Position numbers and translations under genes: made by a program. This document shows, piece after piece, positions 37,451 to 46,440 of a stretch of DNA of 64,000 nucleotides; position 1 is the first letter of the stretch, and each line of letters opens with the position of its first letter. Under the pieces are notes generated by a model that did no database searches, was not told where the DNA came from, and saw only the letters and a program-made list of their open reading frames with translations. The stretch is from Lutibaculum sp963816555 (GTDB taxonomy: Bacteria > Pseudomonadota > Alphaproteobacteria > Rhizobiales > Tepidamorphaceae). The stretch is from the NCBI GenBank assembly GCA_963816555.1, contig CAWFLD010000019.1, positions 1 to 64,000 on the forward strand, given 5' to 3'.

Positions 37451-38071
37451 ATGGACCGCCTCCTCGTCCTCGTTCGGCACGGCCAGAGCGAGTGGAACCT
37501 GAAGAACCTCTTCACCGGCTGGAAGGACCCCGACCTGACGGAGAAGGGGATCGAGGAGGCGCGCCTCGCCGGCCGCCGCCTGAAGGAGCACGGGATCGCC
37601 TTCGACATGGCCTACACGAGCGTCCTCGTGCGCGCCCAGCACACGCTCGACCTCGTCTGCGAGGAGATGGGCGTGAAAAGCCTGCCGACGACCCGCGACC
37701 AGGCGCTCAACGAGCGCGACTACGGCGACCTGTCGGGCCTCAACAAGGACGATGCGCGGGCCAGGTGGGGCGAGGAGCAGGTCCACGTCTGGCGGCGCTC
37801 CTACGACGTGCCCCCGCCGGGCGGCGAGAGCCTGAAGGACACGCTGGCGCGCACGCTGCCCTACTACGTCACGGAGATCCTGCCGAACGTGATGCGCGGC
37901 AAGCGCGTGCTCGTCGCCGCCCACGGCAACTCGCTGCGCTCGATCGTCAAGGTGCTCGACCGGCTCGGCGACGACGAGATCGTCGGCCGCGAGATCCCGA
38001 CCGGCGTCCCGATCCTCTACCGCCTGTCGGAGGACACGACGGTCGCCGAGCGCATCGACTTCGCGGACTGA
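37451..38071 (+). CDS. gpmA: 2,3-bisphosphoglycerate-dependent phosphoglycerate mutase
   Basis: Interconverts 3- and 2-phosphoglycerate. 206 residues, the short alphaproteobacterial form. LVLVRHGQSEWNLKNLFTGW carries the phosphorylated His, AYTSVLVRAQHTL and ALNERDYGDLSGLNK follow, and the second catalytic His is in LVAAHGNSLRSIVK. It begins 30 bases after dapB with CCGGAGAG upstream, so dapB-gpmA are probably one operon. Confidence 0.97.
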   Translation: MDRLLVLVRHGQSEWNLKNLFTGWKDPDLTEKGIEEARLAGRRLKEHGIAFDMAYTSVLVRAQHTLDLVCEEMGVKSLPTTRDQALNERDYGDLSGLNKDDARARWGEEQVHVWRRSYDVPPPGGESLKDTLARTLPYYVTEILPNVMRGKRVLVAAHGNSLRSIVKVLDRLGDDEIVGREIPTGVPILYRLSEDTTVAERIDFAD

Positions 38072-38085
38072 AGCGGCGCGCCCCG

Positions 38086-38229
38086 CTACTCCGTGATGTC
38101 GCGGACGGCGTCCTGCGTCGCCTGGCCGGCCTGGTCGATGTCGCGCCCGGCGCCGCGGATCGTGTTGGCGCAGGCCGTCAGCAGCACCATGCTCCCGAGC
38201 ACGGCCGTCAGGACCACTGCACGTCGCAT
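38086..38229 (-). CDS. Entericidin-type small lipoprotein
   Basis: A 47-residue protein. The N-terminus is Arg-Arg, then a hydrophobic core VVLTAVLGSMVLLTAC ending in a lipobox LTAC with Cys at residue 20. The mature part ANTIRGAGRDIDQAGQATQD and AVRDITE matches the entericidin A/B family, small amphipathic membrane lipoproteins. ATG 38229 is preceded by GAGGAGACAGACG. It lies tail-to-tail with gpmA, 14 bases from its stop. The role in this organism is unknown; entericidin pairs act as antidote and toxin in E. coli, but only one copy is seen here. Confidence 0.85.
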   Translation of the reverse strand: MRRAVVLTAVLGSMVLLTACANTIRGAGRDIDQAGQATQDAVRDITE

Positions 38230-38364
38230 CGTCTGTCTCCTCGCGAGGAAGGGCGTCCGCCGCCTCCGTTGATGAAGCAGGCAACCCTCCGGGGCCGAAG
38301 ACCCCGGAAGGTCTTCAGGTATGTCGTCGAACGCCGGGCCGGCGAGCGCGGTTCCGCGCGGGCC

Positions 38365-39064
38365 CTACTGCCGGGCGAGCCGGCACATGCCGACGAGCTC
38401 GTGGTCGTAGCCGCCCGGGTGCGCGAGGATGTCCTGGCACTTCTGCTTGATGTCGCGCGTGGTCAGGTCCTGATTGGCCATGGCCTGGGCCGAGACGCCC
38501 TCGACGCCCGCCGCTCCGGTCGAGCCCGGAGCGCTGCCCGCAGACCCGCCGGCGCTTGCCGAGGTGCCGGTCGCGCTTCCCCTCGACGTTCCGCCGCCGA
38601 TGGACACGCCGACACCCGCATCGGCGCCGCTTCCTCCGCCGACGGAGGCATCCGCGCCGACGTCCGCCGCCGCTGCCGCCGCCGTCGACCGAAGCGCCCG
38701 CCCCGACATCGGCCCCGCTGCCGCCGCCGACCGAGGCGCCCGCCCCGACGTCGGCCCCGCTGCCGCCGCCGACCGAGGCACCCGCCCCGACGTCGGCGCC
38801 GCTGCCGCCGCCGACCGAGGCGCCCGCCCCGGCGTCGGCCCCGCTGCCGCCGCCGACCGAGGCACCCACTCCGGCGCCGACGCCGCTGTCACCGCCGACC
38901 GATGCCCCGACCCCGGCGCCGACACCGCCGCCTCCGCCGACACCCGCGCCGGCGCCCGCGCCGATGCCCTGGGCATGGACGCTGGAGGGGGCGCAGAGGG
39001 CAAATCCGGCGCACGATCCGGCAAGCAGAACGGCACGGCTGAACTTCGAGAGATTGGTGATCAC
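38365..39064 (-). CDS. Secreted protein with collagen-like 14-residue Gly-rich tandem repeats (one frameshift)
   Basis: Starts at GTG 39064, five bases after GGAGG, with a signal peptide (FSRAVLLAGSCAGFALCA, cleavage after SVHA). The mature chain opens GIGAGAGAGVGGGGGVGAGV and continues with repeats of the type GASVGGGSGADVGA. The frame breaks near 38670. One extra base leads into GGSGADAGVGVSIGGGTS, a Ser/Gly/Ala segment and a compact C-terminal domain, DLTTRDIKQKCQDILAHPGG with ELVGMCRLARQ, which holds two Cys. The span is one base over. The repeats predict an extended, flexible surface or matrix protein; the small C-terminal domain may be an anchor. No homologous function was recognised. 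Confidence 0.65.
38687..38938. repeat. 42-bp tandem repeat, six units
   Basis: Units beginning GACCGA(G/A)GC recur exactly every 42 bases at 38687, 38729, 38771, 38813, 38855 and 38897, encoding the 14-residue Gly-rich repeat on the minus strand. Units differ by a few substitutions, mainly at GCG/GCA and GAC/GGC. A partial unit begins near 38642, and the frameshift lies between it and the first full unit. Confidence 0.9.
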
Positions 39065-39155
39065 GATATCCTCCGATCGTTTCTCCCTGGATGAAGGACA
39101 AACAATCGAAGAAGAGGCGGCGTTTCGGGGCCGCGACGTCTCTCGGTCCCGATGC

Positions 39156-40133
39156 CTAACGGCCCGTCACCGCGGTCGATCGCATCTGGCGGGTCTCGCC
39201 GGCCTCGTCCGGCGTGCAGATCGCCCGCTCCCAGCCGAGCATCGCGCGCTTGCGCGTGAGGCCCCAGTGATAGCCGGTGAGCTTGCCGCTGCCGCTCAGC
39301 ACGCGGTGGCACGGCACCACGAAGGAGATCGGGTTGCGCCCCACCGCGGCGCCCACGGCGCGGGCGGCGGTCGGCCGGCCGATGCGGCGGGCGACGTCGC
39401 CATAGGTGGTGGCACCGCCGAACGGGATGCCGAGCAGCGTCTCCCACACCCGCACCTCGAAGTCGCTGCCGATCAGGACGACGCGCAGCGGCGTGTCCGG
39501 CGACCACGCGCCCGTGTCGAAGATCCGCCGGGCGGTCGCCGCCGTCGCGCGCTCGTCGCGCACGTAGGTCGCGGCGGGCCAGCGGCGCGTCATGTCGTCG
39601 AGGATCGCGTCGCGCCCTTCGCGGCGGTCGGTGAAGGCGAGGCCCGCCAGGCCGCGCGGCGTGGTCATGACCAGCGCCTCGCCGAACGGCGATTCGTGGA
39701 AGCCGTAGGTGATGGTCAGCCCGGCGCCGCGCGCCCGGTATTCGCCGGGCGTCATCGCCTCGTGCACCACGAACAGGTCGTGCAGCCGGCCGGGGCCGGA
39801 GAGGCCCGTCTCGTAGGTCGTGTCGAGCACGGTGGCTTCCTGCTCGAGGAGGCGCTTGGCGTGGTCGAGCGTCACCGCCTGCAGGAAGCCCTTCGGCGTC
39901 AGGCCGCACCAGCGCCCGAACAGGCGCTGCAGCCGCACCGGGTCGGCGTTCAGGTGCGCCGCGATCTCGCAGAGCTGCGGCTGGGCCTGCCAGCCCGACA
40001 TGATGAACTCGATCGTGCGGCGGACGAGCTCGTAGTCGCTCGTCGTTTCACGGGAAACAGTCCCGGTCCGGGCCGCCTCGTCGTCCCGGCTGATGAGGTC
40101 CAGCATCGTTTCACCCGCTCGTCTGTCTGCCAT
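39156..40133 (-). CDS. Ada-like AraC/methylated-DNA-cysteine methyltransferase fusion
   Basis: 325 residues. The N-terminal AraC-type helix-turn-helix (EIAAHLNADPVRLQRLFGRW, LTPKGFLQAVTLDHAKRLL) is followed by an O6-alkylguanine transferase domain with IPFGGATTYGDVARRIGRP and the active site SFVVPCHRVLSGSGKLTGYH. The N-terminal Ada zinc domain that senses methylphosphotriesters is absent, so this is the two-domain form. It repairs O6-alkylguanine by suicide transfer to Cys and may regulate repair genes. The AraC part often degenerates in such fusions. GTG/ATG choice between 40133 and 40106 is unclear because neither has a good ribosome site. Confidence 0.88.
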   Translation of the reverse strand: MADRRAGETMLDLISRDDEAARTGTVSRETTSDYELVRRTIEFIMSGWQAQPQLCEIAAHLNADPVRLQRLFGRWCGLTPKGFLQAVTLDHAKRLLEQEATVLDTTYETGLSGPGRLHDLFVVHEAMTPGEYRARGAGLTITYGFHESPFGEALVMTTPRGLAGLAFTDRREGRDAILDDMTRRWPAATYVRDERATAATARRIFDTGAWSPDTPLRVVLIGSDFEVRVWETLLGIPFGGATTYGDVARRIGRPTAARAVGAAVGRNPISFVVPCHRVLSGSGKLTGYHWGLTRKRAMLGWERAICTPDEAGETRQMRSTAVTGR

Positions 40134-40190
40134 CGTCGCGACCGAGTGAACATCACGCCGCGCCGCCGTGCCACCCGATTCCGGACCGGC

Positions 40191-40701
40191 TCACGCCGGG
40201 CCGCCGCGCGCCTCCGCGAGCGCCGCCTGGACGGCGGTGGCGAAGCTCTCGCGCTCGTTGCGCGACAGCCAGTCGGCGATGCCGACGCGGGTGCCGTGCG
40301 AGACGAGCGCGATGGCCTCGACCTCGCCCTCGTGGTCGCGGCGCACGGCGAGCCTCGTCCAGTAGGGGTTGAAGCGTCCACTCGGCGCGCACGCCGCGGG
40401 CCGAGACGCGGCGCACGACGAGCTGGCTGCCGGTGACGATGATCGTCTCGCGCGCCTTCGCCGCCCGGTAGTTCACCCGGAACGCGTAGTAGACGAGCGC
40501 GACGTCGAGCCCCATGAAGCCGATGATCGGCCACGCCCCGATGGCGAAGAAGACGAGGCCGGTCGCGAAGCCGGTGAGCCCGATCGTCGCCATCAGCAGC
40601 GCGAAGCCGCGCGGCGAGAGCGAGCGGTGCGGGGTGATCACCGCGGAAAAGATCATGTGCTCCGGCCCGGCGGCCGGGGCGTCGTCGTTGTCAGGGGCCA
40701 T
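40191..40701 (-). CDS. DUF2244 membrane protein (one frameshift)
   Basis: About 169 residues. EHMIFSAVITPHRSLSPRGF is the typical DUF2244 opening, then two transmembrane helices (FALLMATIGLTGFATGLVFF and GAWPIIGFMGLDVALVYYAF) and an ETIIVTGSQLVVRRVSARG beta region. The frame breaks near 40372. Removing one base gives FNPYWTRLAVRRDHEGEVEA and LVSHGTRVGIADWLSRNE, with a stop at 40191, the rest of the family domain. ATG 40701 is chosen over 40755, which lies beyond the divergent nth start. Function unknown. Confidence 0.8.
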
Positions 40702-40723
40702 GGGGAGCGAATATAGAGCGTCC

Positions 40724-41434
40724 ATGAAGAGCCCGCACCCCTCCCCGCGCCGCAAGGCGGCCCCCGCGGCCGGTCAAAAGCGCGCGATCCCGGCCACGCT
40801 CCTGTCGCCGGACGAGATCGAGCGCCTGTTCGCCACGCTGCAGGCGGCCAATCCCGAGCCGGAGAGCGAGCTGTCCTACCGCAACCCGTTCACCCTGCTC
40901 GTCGCGGTCGTGCTGTCGGCGCAGGCGACCGACGCGGGGGTCAACAAGGCCACCGCGAAGCTCTTCGACGTGGCCGACACGCCGGAGAAGATGGTCGCGC
41001 TCGGCGAGGACGAGGTGCGCGACCACATCAAGACGATCGGCCTCTTCCGCAACAAGGCGAAGAACACGGTCGCGCTCAGCCAGGCGCTGGTCGAGCGCTT
41101 CGGCGGCGAGGTGCCGCGCGACCGCGAGGCGCTGGAATCGCTGCCGGGCGTCGGGCGCAAGACGGCGAACGTGGTGCTCAACGTCGCCTTCGGCGAGCCG
41201 ACCATGGCCGTCGACACGCACATCTTCCGGGTCGCGAACAGGACGGGCCTGGCGCCCGGCAAGGATCCGCTGGAGGTCGAGAAGGGGCTGATGGCGGTCG
41301 TCCCGGAGCCCTACCGGCTGCACGCGCATCACTGGCTGATCCTGCACGGCCGCTACGTCTGCAAGGCGCGCAGGCCCGAGTGCGGCCGCTGCCCCATAGC
41401 CGCGGTCTGCCGCTATCCCGACAAGACGGTCTGA
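40724..41434 (+). CDS. nth: Endonuclease III
   Basis: A DNA glycosylase/AP lyase removing oxidised pyrimidines. 236 residues. The helix-hairpin-helix LESLPGVGRKTANVVLNVAF holds the catalytic Lys, VDTHIFRVANR the catalytic Asp, and CKARRPECGRCPIAAVC the C-x6-C-x2-C-x5-C 4Fe-4S cluster. LLVAVVLSAQATDAGVN is the conserved N-terminal helix. ATG 40724 faces the DUF2244 start only 22 bases away, so promoters must lie within coding sequence. Its 3' end overlaps the convergent EI24 gene by 22 bases. Confidence 0.97.
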   Translation: MKSPHPSPRRKAAPAAGQKRAIPATLLSPDEIERLFATLQAANPEPESELSYRNPFTLLVAVVLSAQATDAGVNKATAKLFDVADTPEKMVALGEDEVRDHIKTIGLFRNKAKNTVALSQALVERFGGEVPRDREALESLPGVGRKTANVVLNVAFGEPTMAVDTHIFRVANRTGLAPGKDPLEVEKGLMAVVPEPYRLHAHHWLILHGRYVCKARRPECGRCPIAAVCRYPDKTV

Positions 41435-42108
41435 GCCGGCCGCGCCTGCTCGCTGCCGCTCAGGCGGCGGTGGTAGCGGACCATGAAGGCCGTCGCGAAG
41501 AGCGGCGTCGTCAGGTTGAGGATCGGGACCGAGACGTAGCCGGCGATCAGCAGGCCGGCGGCGAAGACCTGCCCGCCGTTGCGCTGCCGGAACGACCTGG
41601 CCTCGTCGGCCGGGCGGTAGCGCATCGCGGCGAGCTCGAAATATTCCCGTCCGAGCAGGTAGGCGTTGACGACGAGGAAGATGACGATGTTGACGCCGGG
41701 CACCAGAAGCAGCAACAGCGCCATGATGTTGGCCGCCAGCGTCACCGCGAAGAAGCGCAGCGACAGCACGATCGAGCGCGCGAACGGGATGGCGCGGCCC
41801 TCGCCGACGAGCGGAAAGGCCTCGCGCTCGACCTCCGCCGCGATCTCGTCGAGGAACATGCCGGCCACCATCGAGCTCGCCGGCGCGACGAGGAAGAACA
41901 GCCCGACGGCCAGCCCGAGCCCGGTGACGATGTCGAGGATCCACTGCGCCCACTCCCAGGGCAGCACCACGTAGTGGGCGAAGACGCCGAAGACCAGCAC
42001 GCCGAGCCCGACCAGGGCGGCGAGCGTCAGCGCGAAGGTGCGCACGAGCACCGCGCGGAACGGCGGCGAGAAGACGTCGGCGAGCGCGTCGAGCGCATCC
42101 TTGAGCAT
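41413..42108 (-). CDS. EI24/CysZ-family membrane protein
   Basis: 231 residues with four or more long hydrophobic helices (TFALTLAALVGLGVLVFGVF, WILDIVTGLGLAVGLFFLVA, ANIMALLLLLVPGVNIVIFL). The central SSMVAGMFLDEIAAEVERE and the VNAYLLGREYFELAAMRYR segment are hallmarks of the EI24 domain. E. coli CysZ of this family imports sulfate, but alphaproteobacterial members are mostly uncharacterised and no sulfur gene is nearby. Ends inside nth. Confidence 0.85.
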   Translation of the reverse strand: MLKDALDALADVFSPPFRAVLVRTFALTLAALVGLGVLVFGVFAHYVVLPWEWAQWILDIVTGLGLAVGLFFLVAPASSMVAGMFLDEIAAEVEREAFPLVGEGRAIPFARSIVLSLRFFAVTLAANIMALLLLLVPGVNIVIFLVVNAYLLGREYFELAAMRYRPADEARSFRQRNGGQVFAAGLLIAGYVSVPILNLTTPLFATAFMVRYHRRLSGSEQARPAQTVLSG

Positions 42109-42176
42109 GGCGGGGCCTTCTTCCGTGACGGCGCCGGCCAGACATAGTGGCCCGGCGCCGCCGCACCAAGGCCCGG

Positions 42177-42204
42177 TTGCCCTTGTCTCAGGCCTCTCTA
42201 TAGT
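42177..42204 (+). promoter_or_regulatory. Sigma-70-like promoter for adenosine kinase gene
   Basis: TTGCCC (42177-42182) and TATAGT (42199-42204) are spaced by 16 bases, about 43 bases before the ATG at 42247. AACGGAAAGGGCACCC provides the ribosome site. It is the only AT-rich patch in the gap. Confidence 0.5.
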
Positions 42205-42246
42205 GCGCCGCGATCAATCAAGAGACACAGAACGGAAAGGGCACCC

Positions 42247-43251
42247 ATGGCAGATCCGCGTTACGACGTCCTGGGCATCGGCAACGCGATCGTGGACGTG
42301 ATCGCACGCAGCGAAGACGACTTCCTCGTGGCCGAAGGGCTGGCGAAGGGCACGATGCACCTGATCGACCAGAACCAGGCCGAGGCGCTCTACGGCAAGA
42401 TGGGCCCCGGCATCGAGGCCTCGGGCGGCTCGGCGGCGAACACGATCGCCGGCCTCGGCTCGTTCGGCGCGAAGACCGCCTTCATCGGCAAGGTCGCCGG
42501 CGACGAGCTCGGCAAGACCTTCACCCACGACCTGCGGGCGCTCGGCACCGCCTACGACACCAGGCCGTCGAACGACGGCACGGCGACCGCGCGCTGCCTC
42601 GTCCTGGTGACGCCGGACGGCGAGCGCACCATGTCGACCTTCCTCGGCGCGAGCCAGGGCCTCGGCCCCGACGACGTCGACCCCGAGCTCGTGAAGGCCT
42701 CGGCCATCACCTATCTCGAGGGCTATCTGTGGGATCCGCCCGCGGCGAAGGAGGCGTTCGTCAAGGCCGCCGACATCGCCCACGAGGCGGGCCGCATGGT
42801 CGCGCTGTCCCTGTCGGATTCCTTCTGCGTCGACCGCTTCCGCGGCGAGTTCCTCGAGCTCATCAAGTCGGGCAAGGTCGACCTCCTGTTCGGCAACGAG
42901 AGCGAGCTGCACTCGCTCTACGAGACGGCCGACACGGACGCAGCGCTCGAGTCGCTCGAGAAGGACGCCCGCAGCGCCGTCGTCACGCGCAGCGAGAAGG
43001 GCGCGGTCGTCATCCAGAACGGCAGCCGCGTCTCGGTGCCGGCCAAGCCGCTCGACAAGATCGTCGACCTGACCGGAGCCGGCGACCTGTTCGCCGCCGG
43101 CTTCCTGTTCGGCCTGTCGCGCAAGATGGACGCCGAGACCTGCGCCCGCCTCGGCGCCATGGCGGCGGCCGAGGTCATCGCCCATGTCGGCGCCCGGCCG
43201 GAGGTCACGCTGAAGGACCTCGCGGTCTCCGAGGGGCTGCTGAAGGGCTGA
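42247..43251 (+). CDS. Adenosine kinase / PfkB-family sugar kinase
   Basis: 334 residues. The N-terminal YDVLGIGNAIVDVIARSED, SGGSAANTIAGLGSFGAKTA (PfkB signature 1) and the C-terminal DLTGAGDLFAAGFLFGLSRK (signature 2, with the catalytic Asp in GAGD) are clear. Alphaproteobacterial members of this exact layout are annotated as adenosine kinases, phosphorylating adenosine to AMP in purine salvage. Substrate preference is inferred from overall similarity. It is transcribed alone, divergent from the EI24 gene. Confidence 0.9.
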   Translation: MADPRYDVLGIGNAIVDVIARSEDDFLVAEGLAKGTMHLIDQNQAEALYGKMGPGIEASGGSAANTIAGLGSFGAKTAFIGKVAGDELGKTFTHDLRALGTAYDTRPSNDGTATARCLVLVTPDGERTMSTFLGASQGLGPDDVDPELVKASAITYLEGYLWDPPAAKEAFVKAADIAHEAGRMVALSLSDSFCVDRFRGEFLELIKSGKVDLLFGNESELHSLYETADTDAALESLEKDARSAVVTRSEKGAVVIQNGSRVSVPAKPLDKIVDLTGAGDLFAAGFLFGLSRKMDAETCARLGAMAAAEVIAHVGARPEVTLKDLAVSEGLLKG

Positions 43252-43296
43252 GGACGTTCTCTCGCGCCGGGCTCGCGAGGGCCCCGCGCGCTGCCT

Positions 43297-44436
43297 CTAC
43301 TTCGGGACCGCAAGCCGCTCCGCCGGGATGCGGTAGAGGTGCCCCTCGGGATCGTCGGTGACGAACCACAGGTCGCCCTGCGGCCCGAAGCGCACGTCGC
43401 GGATGCGGCCGAGCTCGCCGTGAAGGTAGCGCGTCTCCTCGAAGCCGCCGTCGCCGTCCGGCGCGAGCCGCACGAGCGCCATGCCGGCCAGCGCGCCGAG
43501 CCACAGCGTGCCGTCGCCTGCCACCGCCAGGCCCGAGGGCGCGATCGACGGCACCCAGACATGCAGCGGGTCGACCATGCCCGGCGCGTGGGTGCCGATG
43601 CCGATCGGCGTGCCGTCGTAGTTGATGCCGTAGGTGACGACCGGCCAGCCGTAGTTGCGCCCGGGCTCGATCCTGTTCACCTCGTCGCCGCCCTGCGGCC
43701 CGTGCTCGTGCGACCACAGCCGGCCCTCCGCGTCGAAGGCGAGCCCTTCGGGGTTGCGGTGGCCGAAGCTCCAGATCTCCGGCTTCGCCCCCGGCACGTG
43801 GGCGAACGGGTTGTCGACGGGCGCGCTGCCGTCGGCGTTCAGCCGCAGGATCTTGCCCCAGTGCTGCCCGAGGTCCTGGCTGCGCTCCTTGTCGAACTTG
43901 AAGCCGAGCGAGACGAAGAGGTGGCCCTCGCCGTCGAGCGCGATCTTGCCGCCGAACTCGTCGAGCCCGTCCGTCTCTGGGTCTGCCGTGAAGATCGTCT
44001 CGCGGTCGACGAGGCGGCCGTCCTCGAGCCGCGCCCTCGACAGCTTCACCGTGTTCGCCTCTTCCGTGCCCTCGACATGGCCGAAATAGACCGTGCGGCT
44101 TTCCGCGAAGTCGGCCGCCGGCACGACGTCGAGCAGCCCCGCGTGGTTGCCGGTCAGCACCTCCGGCACGCCCGCGATCTCCGTGCGCTCGCCGCCTCGC
44201 GTCACGCGCCACAGCCGGCCCGGCCGCGTGCCGAGCAGCATGTCGCCGCCCGGCAGGAACGACAGCGACCACGGGAAGTCGAACGGCCCGGCCACCTCCT
44301 GCACGTCGTCGGCGGTGATGCGGGGCGCCTCGGCGGCGGCCGTGGCGGGCAGCGAGGCGAGGGCGAGGAGCGCCGCGCCGGCGGCGCGGGCGATGAAGCC
44401 GGGCAAGGTGATTTGCGGCGAGGTGAATTCGGGCAA
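43297..44436 (-). CDS. Exported PQQ-type glucose/sorbosone dehydrogenase-like beta-propeller
   Basis: About 379 residues from TTG 44436, chosen because a signal peptide follows (FIARAAGAALLALASLPATA). The only in-frame ATG codons (44616, 44580) would run into or beyond the lepA start. The six-bladed YliI/Asd family propeller shows FPWSLSFLPGGDMLLGTRPG, GLLDVVPAADFAES, FGGKIALDGEGHLFVSLG, the diagnostic FGHRNPEGLAFDAEGRLW, SHEHGPQGGDEVNRIEPGRN and GWPVVTYG. It probably oxidises aldose-type sugars in the periplasm with PQQ, but no PQQ synthesis genes are seen and substrate is unknown. Divergent from lepA. Confidence 0.85.
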   Translation of the reverse strand: MPEFTSPQITLPGFIARAAGAALLALASLPATAAAEAPRITADDVQEVAGPFDFPWSLSFLPGGDMLLGTRPGRLWRVTRGGERTEIAGVPEVLTGNHAGLLDVVPAADFAESRTVYFGHVEGTEEANTVKLSRARLEDGRLVDRETIFTADPETDGLDEFGGKIALDGEGHLFVSLGFKFDKERSQDLGQHWGKILRLNADGSAPVDNPFAHVPGAKPEIWSFGHRNPEGLAFDAEGRLWSHEHGPQGGDEVNRIEPGRNYGWPVVTYGINYDGTPIGIGTHAPGMVDPLHVWVPSIAPSGLAVAGDGTLWLGALAGMALVRLAPDGDGGFEETRYLHGELGRIRDVRFGPQGDLWFVTDDPEGHLYRIPAERLAVPK

Positions 44437-44578
44437 GGCGGTCTCTATATCTCTGTCGGAATCTCTGCCGGTGTCCGCGGGCGGACCGGCCGGCAGTCTA
44501 CACCGCCGCCGGGCTTCGCCGGGAGCCCGTGCTGATCCCGCTTGGCGGCCCCCTTCGCGAGTGTTAATCGACTGCGCC

Positions 44579-46378
44579 ATGACAGATCTCGCCCACATCC
44601 GTAACTTCGCGATCATCGCCCATATCGATCACGGCAAGTCGACGCTTGCCGACCGCATCATTCAGCTCTGCGACGGCCTGACCGAGCGCGAGATGAAGGA
44701 GCAGGTGCTCGATTCCATGGACATCGAGCGCGAGCGCGGCATCACCATCAAGGCGCAGACCGTGCGCCTCAACTACACCGCGAAGAACGGCGAGAAATAT
44801 GTCCTCAACCTGATCGACACGCCGGGCCACGTCGACTTCTCCTACGAGGTCAACCGGTCGCTCGCCGCCTGCGAGGGCTCGCTCCTCGTCGTCGACGCCA
44901 GCCAGGGCGTCGAGGCGCAGACGCTCGCCAACGTCTACCAGGCGATCGACGTCGACCACGAGATCGTGCCGGTCCTCAACAAGGTCGACCTGCCGGCCGC
45001 CGACGTGCCGCGCGTCAAGAGCCAGATCGAGGACGTGATCGGCCTCGACGCCTCCGACGCGCTCGAGATCTCGGCCAAGACCGGCGTCGGCGTGCCGGAC
45101 GTCATCGAGGCGATCGTCCACCGCCTGCCGCCGCCGCAGGGCAACCGCGAGGCGCCGCTCAAGGCGCTCCTCGTCGACTCCTGGTACGACCCCTATCTCG
45201 GCGTCGTCGTCCTCATCCGCGTCATCGACGGTGTCCTGAAGAAGGGCATGAAGATCCGCATGATGAAGGCCAAGGCGACCTACGACGTCGACAAGGTCGG
45301 CGTCTTCACGCCCAAGCTCGTCGACTGGGGCGAGCTCGGCCCGGGCGAGCTCGGCTTCCTCACGGCCTCGATCAAGGAGGTCGCCGAGACGAATGTCGGC
45401 GACACGATCACCGAGGAGAAGCGCCAGTGCGCCGAGGCGCTGCCGGGCTTCCGGCCGTCGATCCCCGTCGTCTTCTGCGGCATCTACCCGATCGACGCCG
45501 CCGACTTCGAGGACCTGCGCACCGCCATGGGCAAGCTGAGGCTCAACGATTCGAGCTTCACCTTCGAGATGGAGACGTCGGCCGCGCTCGGCTTCGGCTT
45601 CCGCTGCGGCTTTCTCGGCCTCTTGCACCTCGAGATCATCCAGGAGCGGCTCTCCCGCGAGTTCAACCTCGACCTGATCGCCACCGCGCCGTCGGTCGTC
45701 TACGAGATCAAGCTCAGGAACGGCGAGGTGCTCGAGCTGCACAACCCCGCCGACATGCCGGACCCGACGAACATCGAGGAGATCTCCGAGCCCTGGATCC
45801 GCGCCACGATCCTGACGCCGGACGACTATCTCGGCGCGATCCTCAAGCTCTGCGAGGAGCGGCGCGGCCAGCAGCAGGACCTCTCCTATGTCGGCAGCCG
45901 CGCCATGCTGGTCTACGACCTGCCGCTTGAACGAGGTCGTGTTCGACTTCTACGACCGGCTGAAGTCGATCTCGAAGGGCTACGCCTCGTTCGACTACCA
46001 GATGACGGGCTACTTCGCCGGCGACCTCGTGAAGATGAGCGTCCTCGTCAACGGCGAGCCGGTCGACGCGCTCGCCATGCTCGTCCACCGCTCCAAGGCC
46101 GAGCCGCGCGGCCGCCAGCTCTGCGAGAAGCTGAAGGACCTCATCCCGCGGCACATGTTCAAGATCCCGATCCAGGCCGCCATCGGCGGCCGCGTCGTCG
46201 CCCGCGAGACGATCGCCGCCCTCGGAAGGACGTCACCGCCAAGTGCTACGGCGGCGACGCCACCCGCAAGCGCAAGCTCCTCGAGAAGCAGAAGGAGGGC
46301 AAGAAGCGCATGCGCCAGTTCGGCAAGGTCGAGATCCCCCAGGAAGCCTTCATCGCCGCCCTCAAGATGGACAGCTGA
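44579..46378 (+). CDS. lepA: Elongation factor 4 (LepA), two compensating frameshifts
   Basis: A ribosomal GTPase that promotes 30S assembly and back-translocation. G motifs are AHIDHGKST (G1), RGITIKAQT (G2), DTPGHVDFSYEVNRSL (G3) and NKVDLP (G4). The C-terminal domain unique to EF4 is present but split. Near 45929 an extra T (CCGCTTGAAC for CCGCTGAAC) moves NEVVFDFYDRLKSISKGYAS into another frame. Near 46225 a missing base restores the first frame at KDVTAKCYGGDATRKRKLLE. The net length, 600 codons including stop, is normal, so the protein is almost certainly intact in reality. Divergent from the sugar dehydrogenase-like gene. Confidence 0.96.
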   Translation: MTDLAHIRNFAIIAHIDHGKSTLADRIIQLCDGLTEREMKEQVLDSMDIERERGITIKAQTVRLNYTAKNGEKYVLNLIDTPGHVDFSYEVNRSLAACEGSLLVVDASQGVEAQTLANVYQAIDVDHEIVPVLNKVDLPAADVPRVKSQIEDVIGLDASDALEISAKTGVGVPDVIEAIVHRLPPPQGNREAPLKALLVDSWYDPYLGVVVLIRVIDGVLKKGMKIRMMKAKATYDVDKVGVFTPKLVDWGELGPGELGFLTASIKEVAETNVGDTITEEKRQCAEALPGFRPSIPVVFCGIYPIDAADFEDLRTAMGKLRLNDSSFTFEMETSAALGFGFRCGFLGLLHLEIIQERLSREFNLDLIATAPSVVYEIKLRNGEVLELHNPADMPDPTNIEEISEPWIRATILTPDDYLGAILKLCEERRGQQQDLSYVGSRAMLVYDLPLERGRVRLLRPAEVDLEGLRLVRLPDDGLLRRRPREDERPRQRRAGRRARHARPPLQGRAARPPALREAEGPHPAAHVQDPDPGRHRRPRRRPRDDRRPRKDVTAKCYGGDATRKRKLLEKQKEGKKRMRQFGKVEIPQEAFIAALKMDS

Positions 46379-46440
46379 CAGGCTAGCCTGCCTGCCGCTC
46401 CGCGCCGGCGGAGACGTCGGGTGCCGCAAGTCGGCACCGC

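Noticed and set aside
38086..38229. Toxin-antidote entericidin pair
   Set aside because: Only one entericidin-like lipoprotein is visible, so a toxin-antitoxin claim is not supported.
38687..38938. 42-bp repeats as a CRISPR array
   Set aside because: Units are contiguous with no spacers, keep a reading frame and encode a Gly-rich repeat; no cas genes are present.
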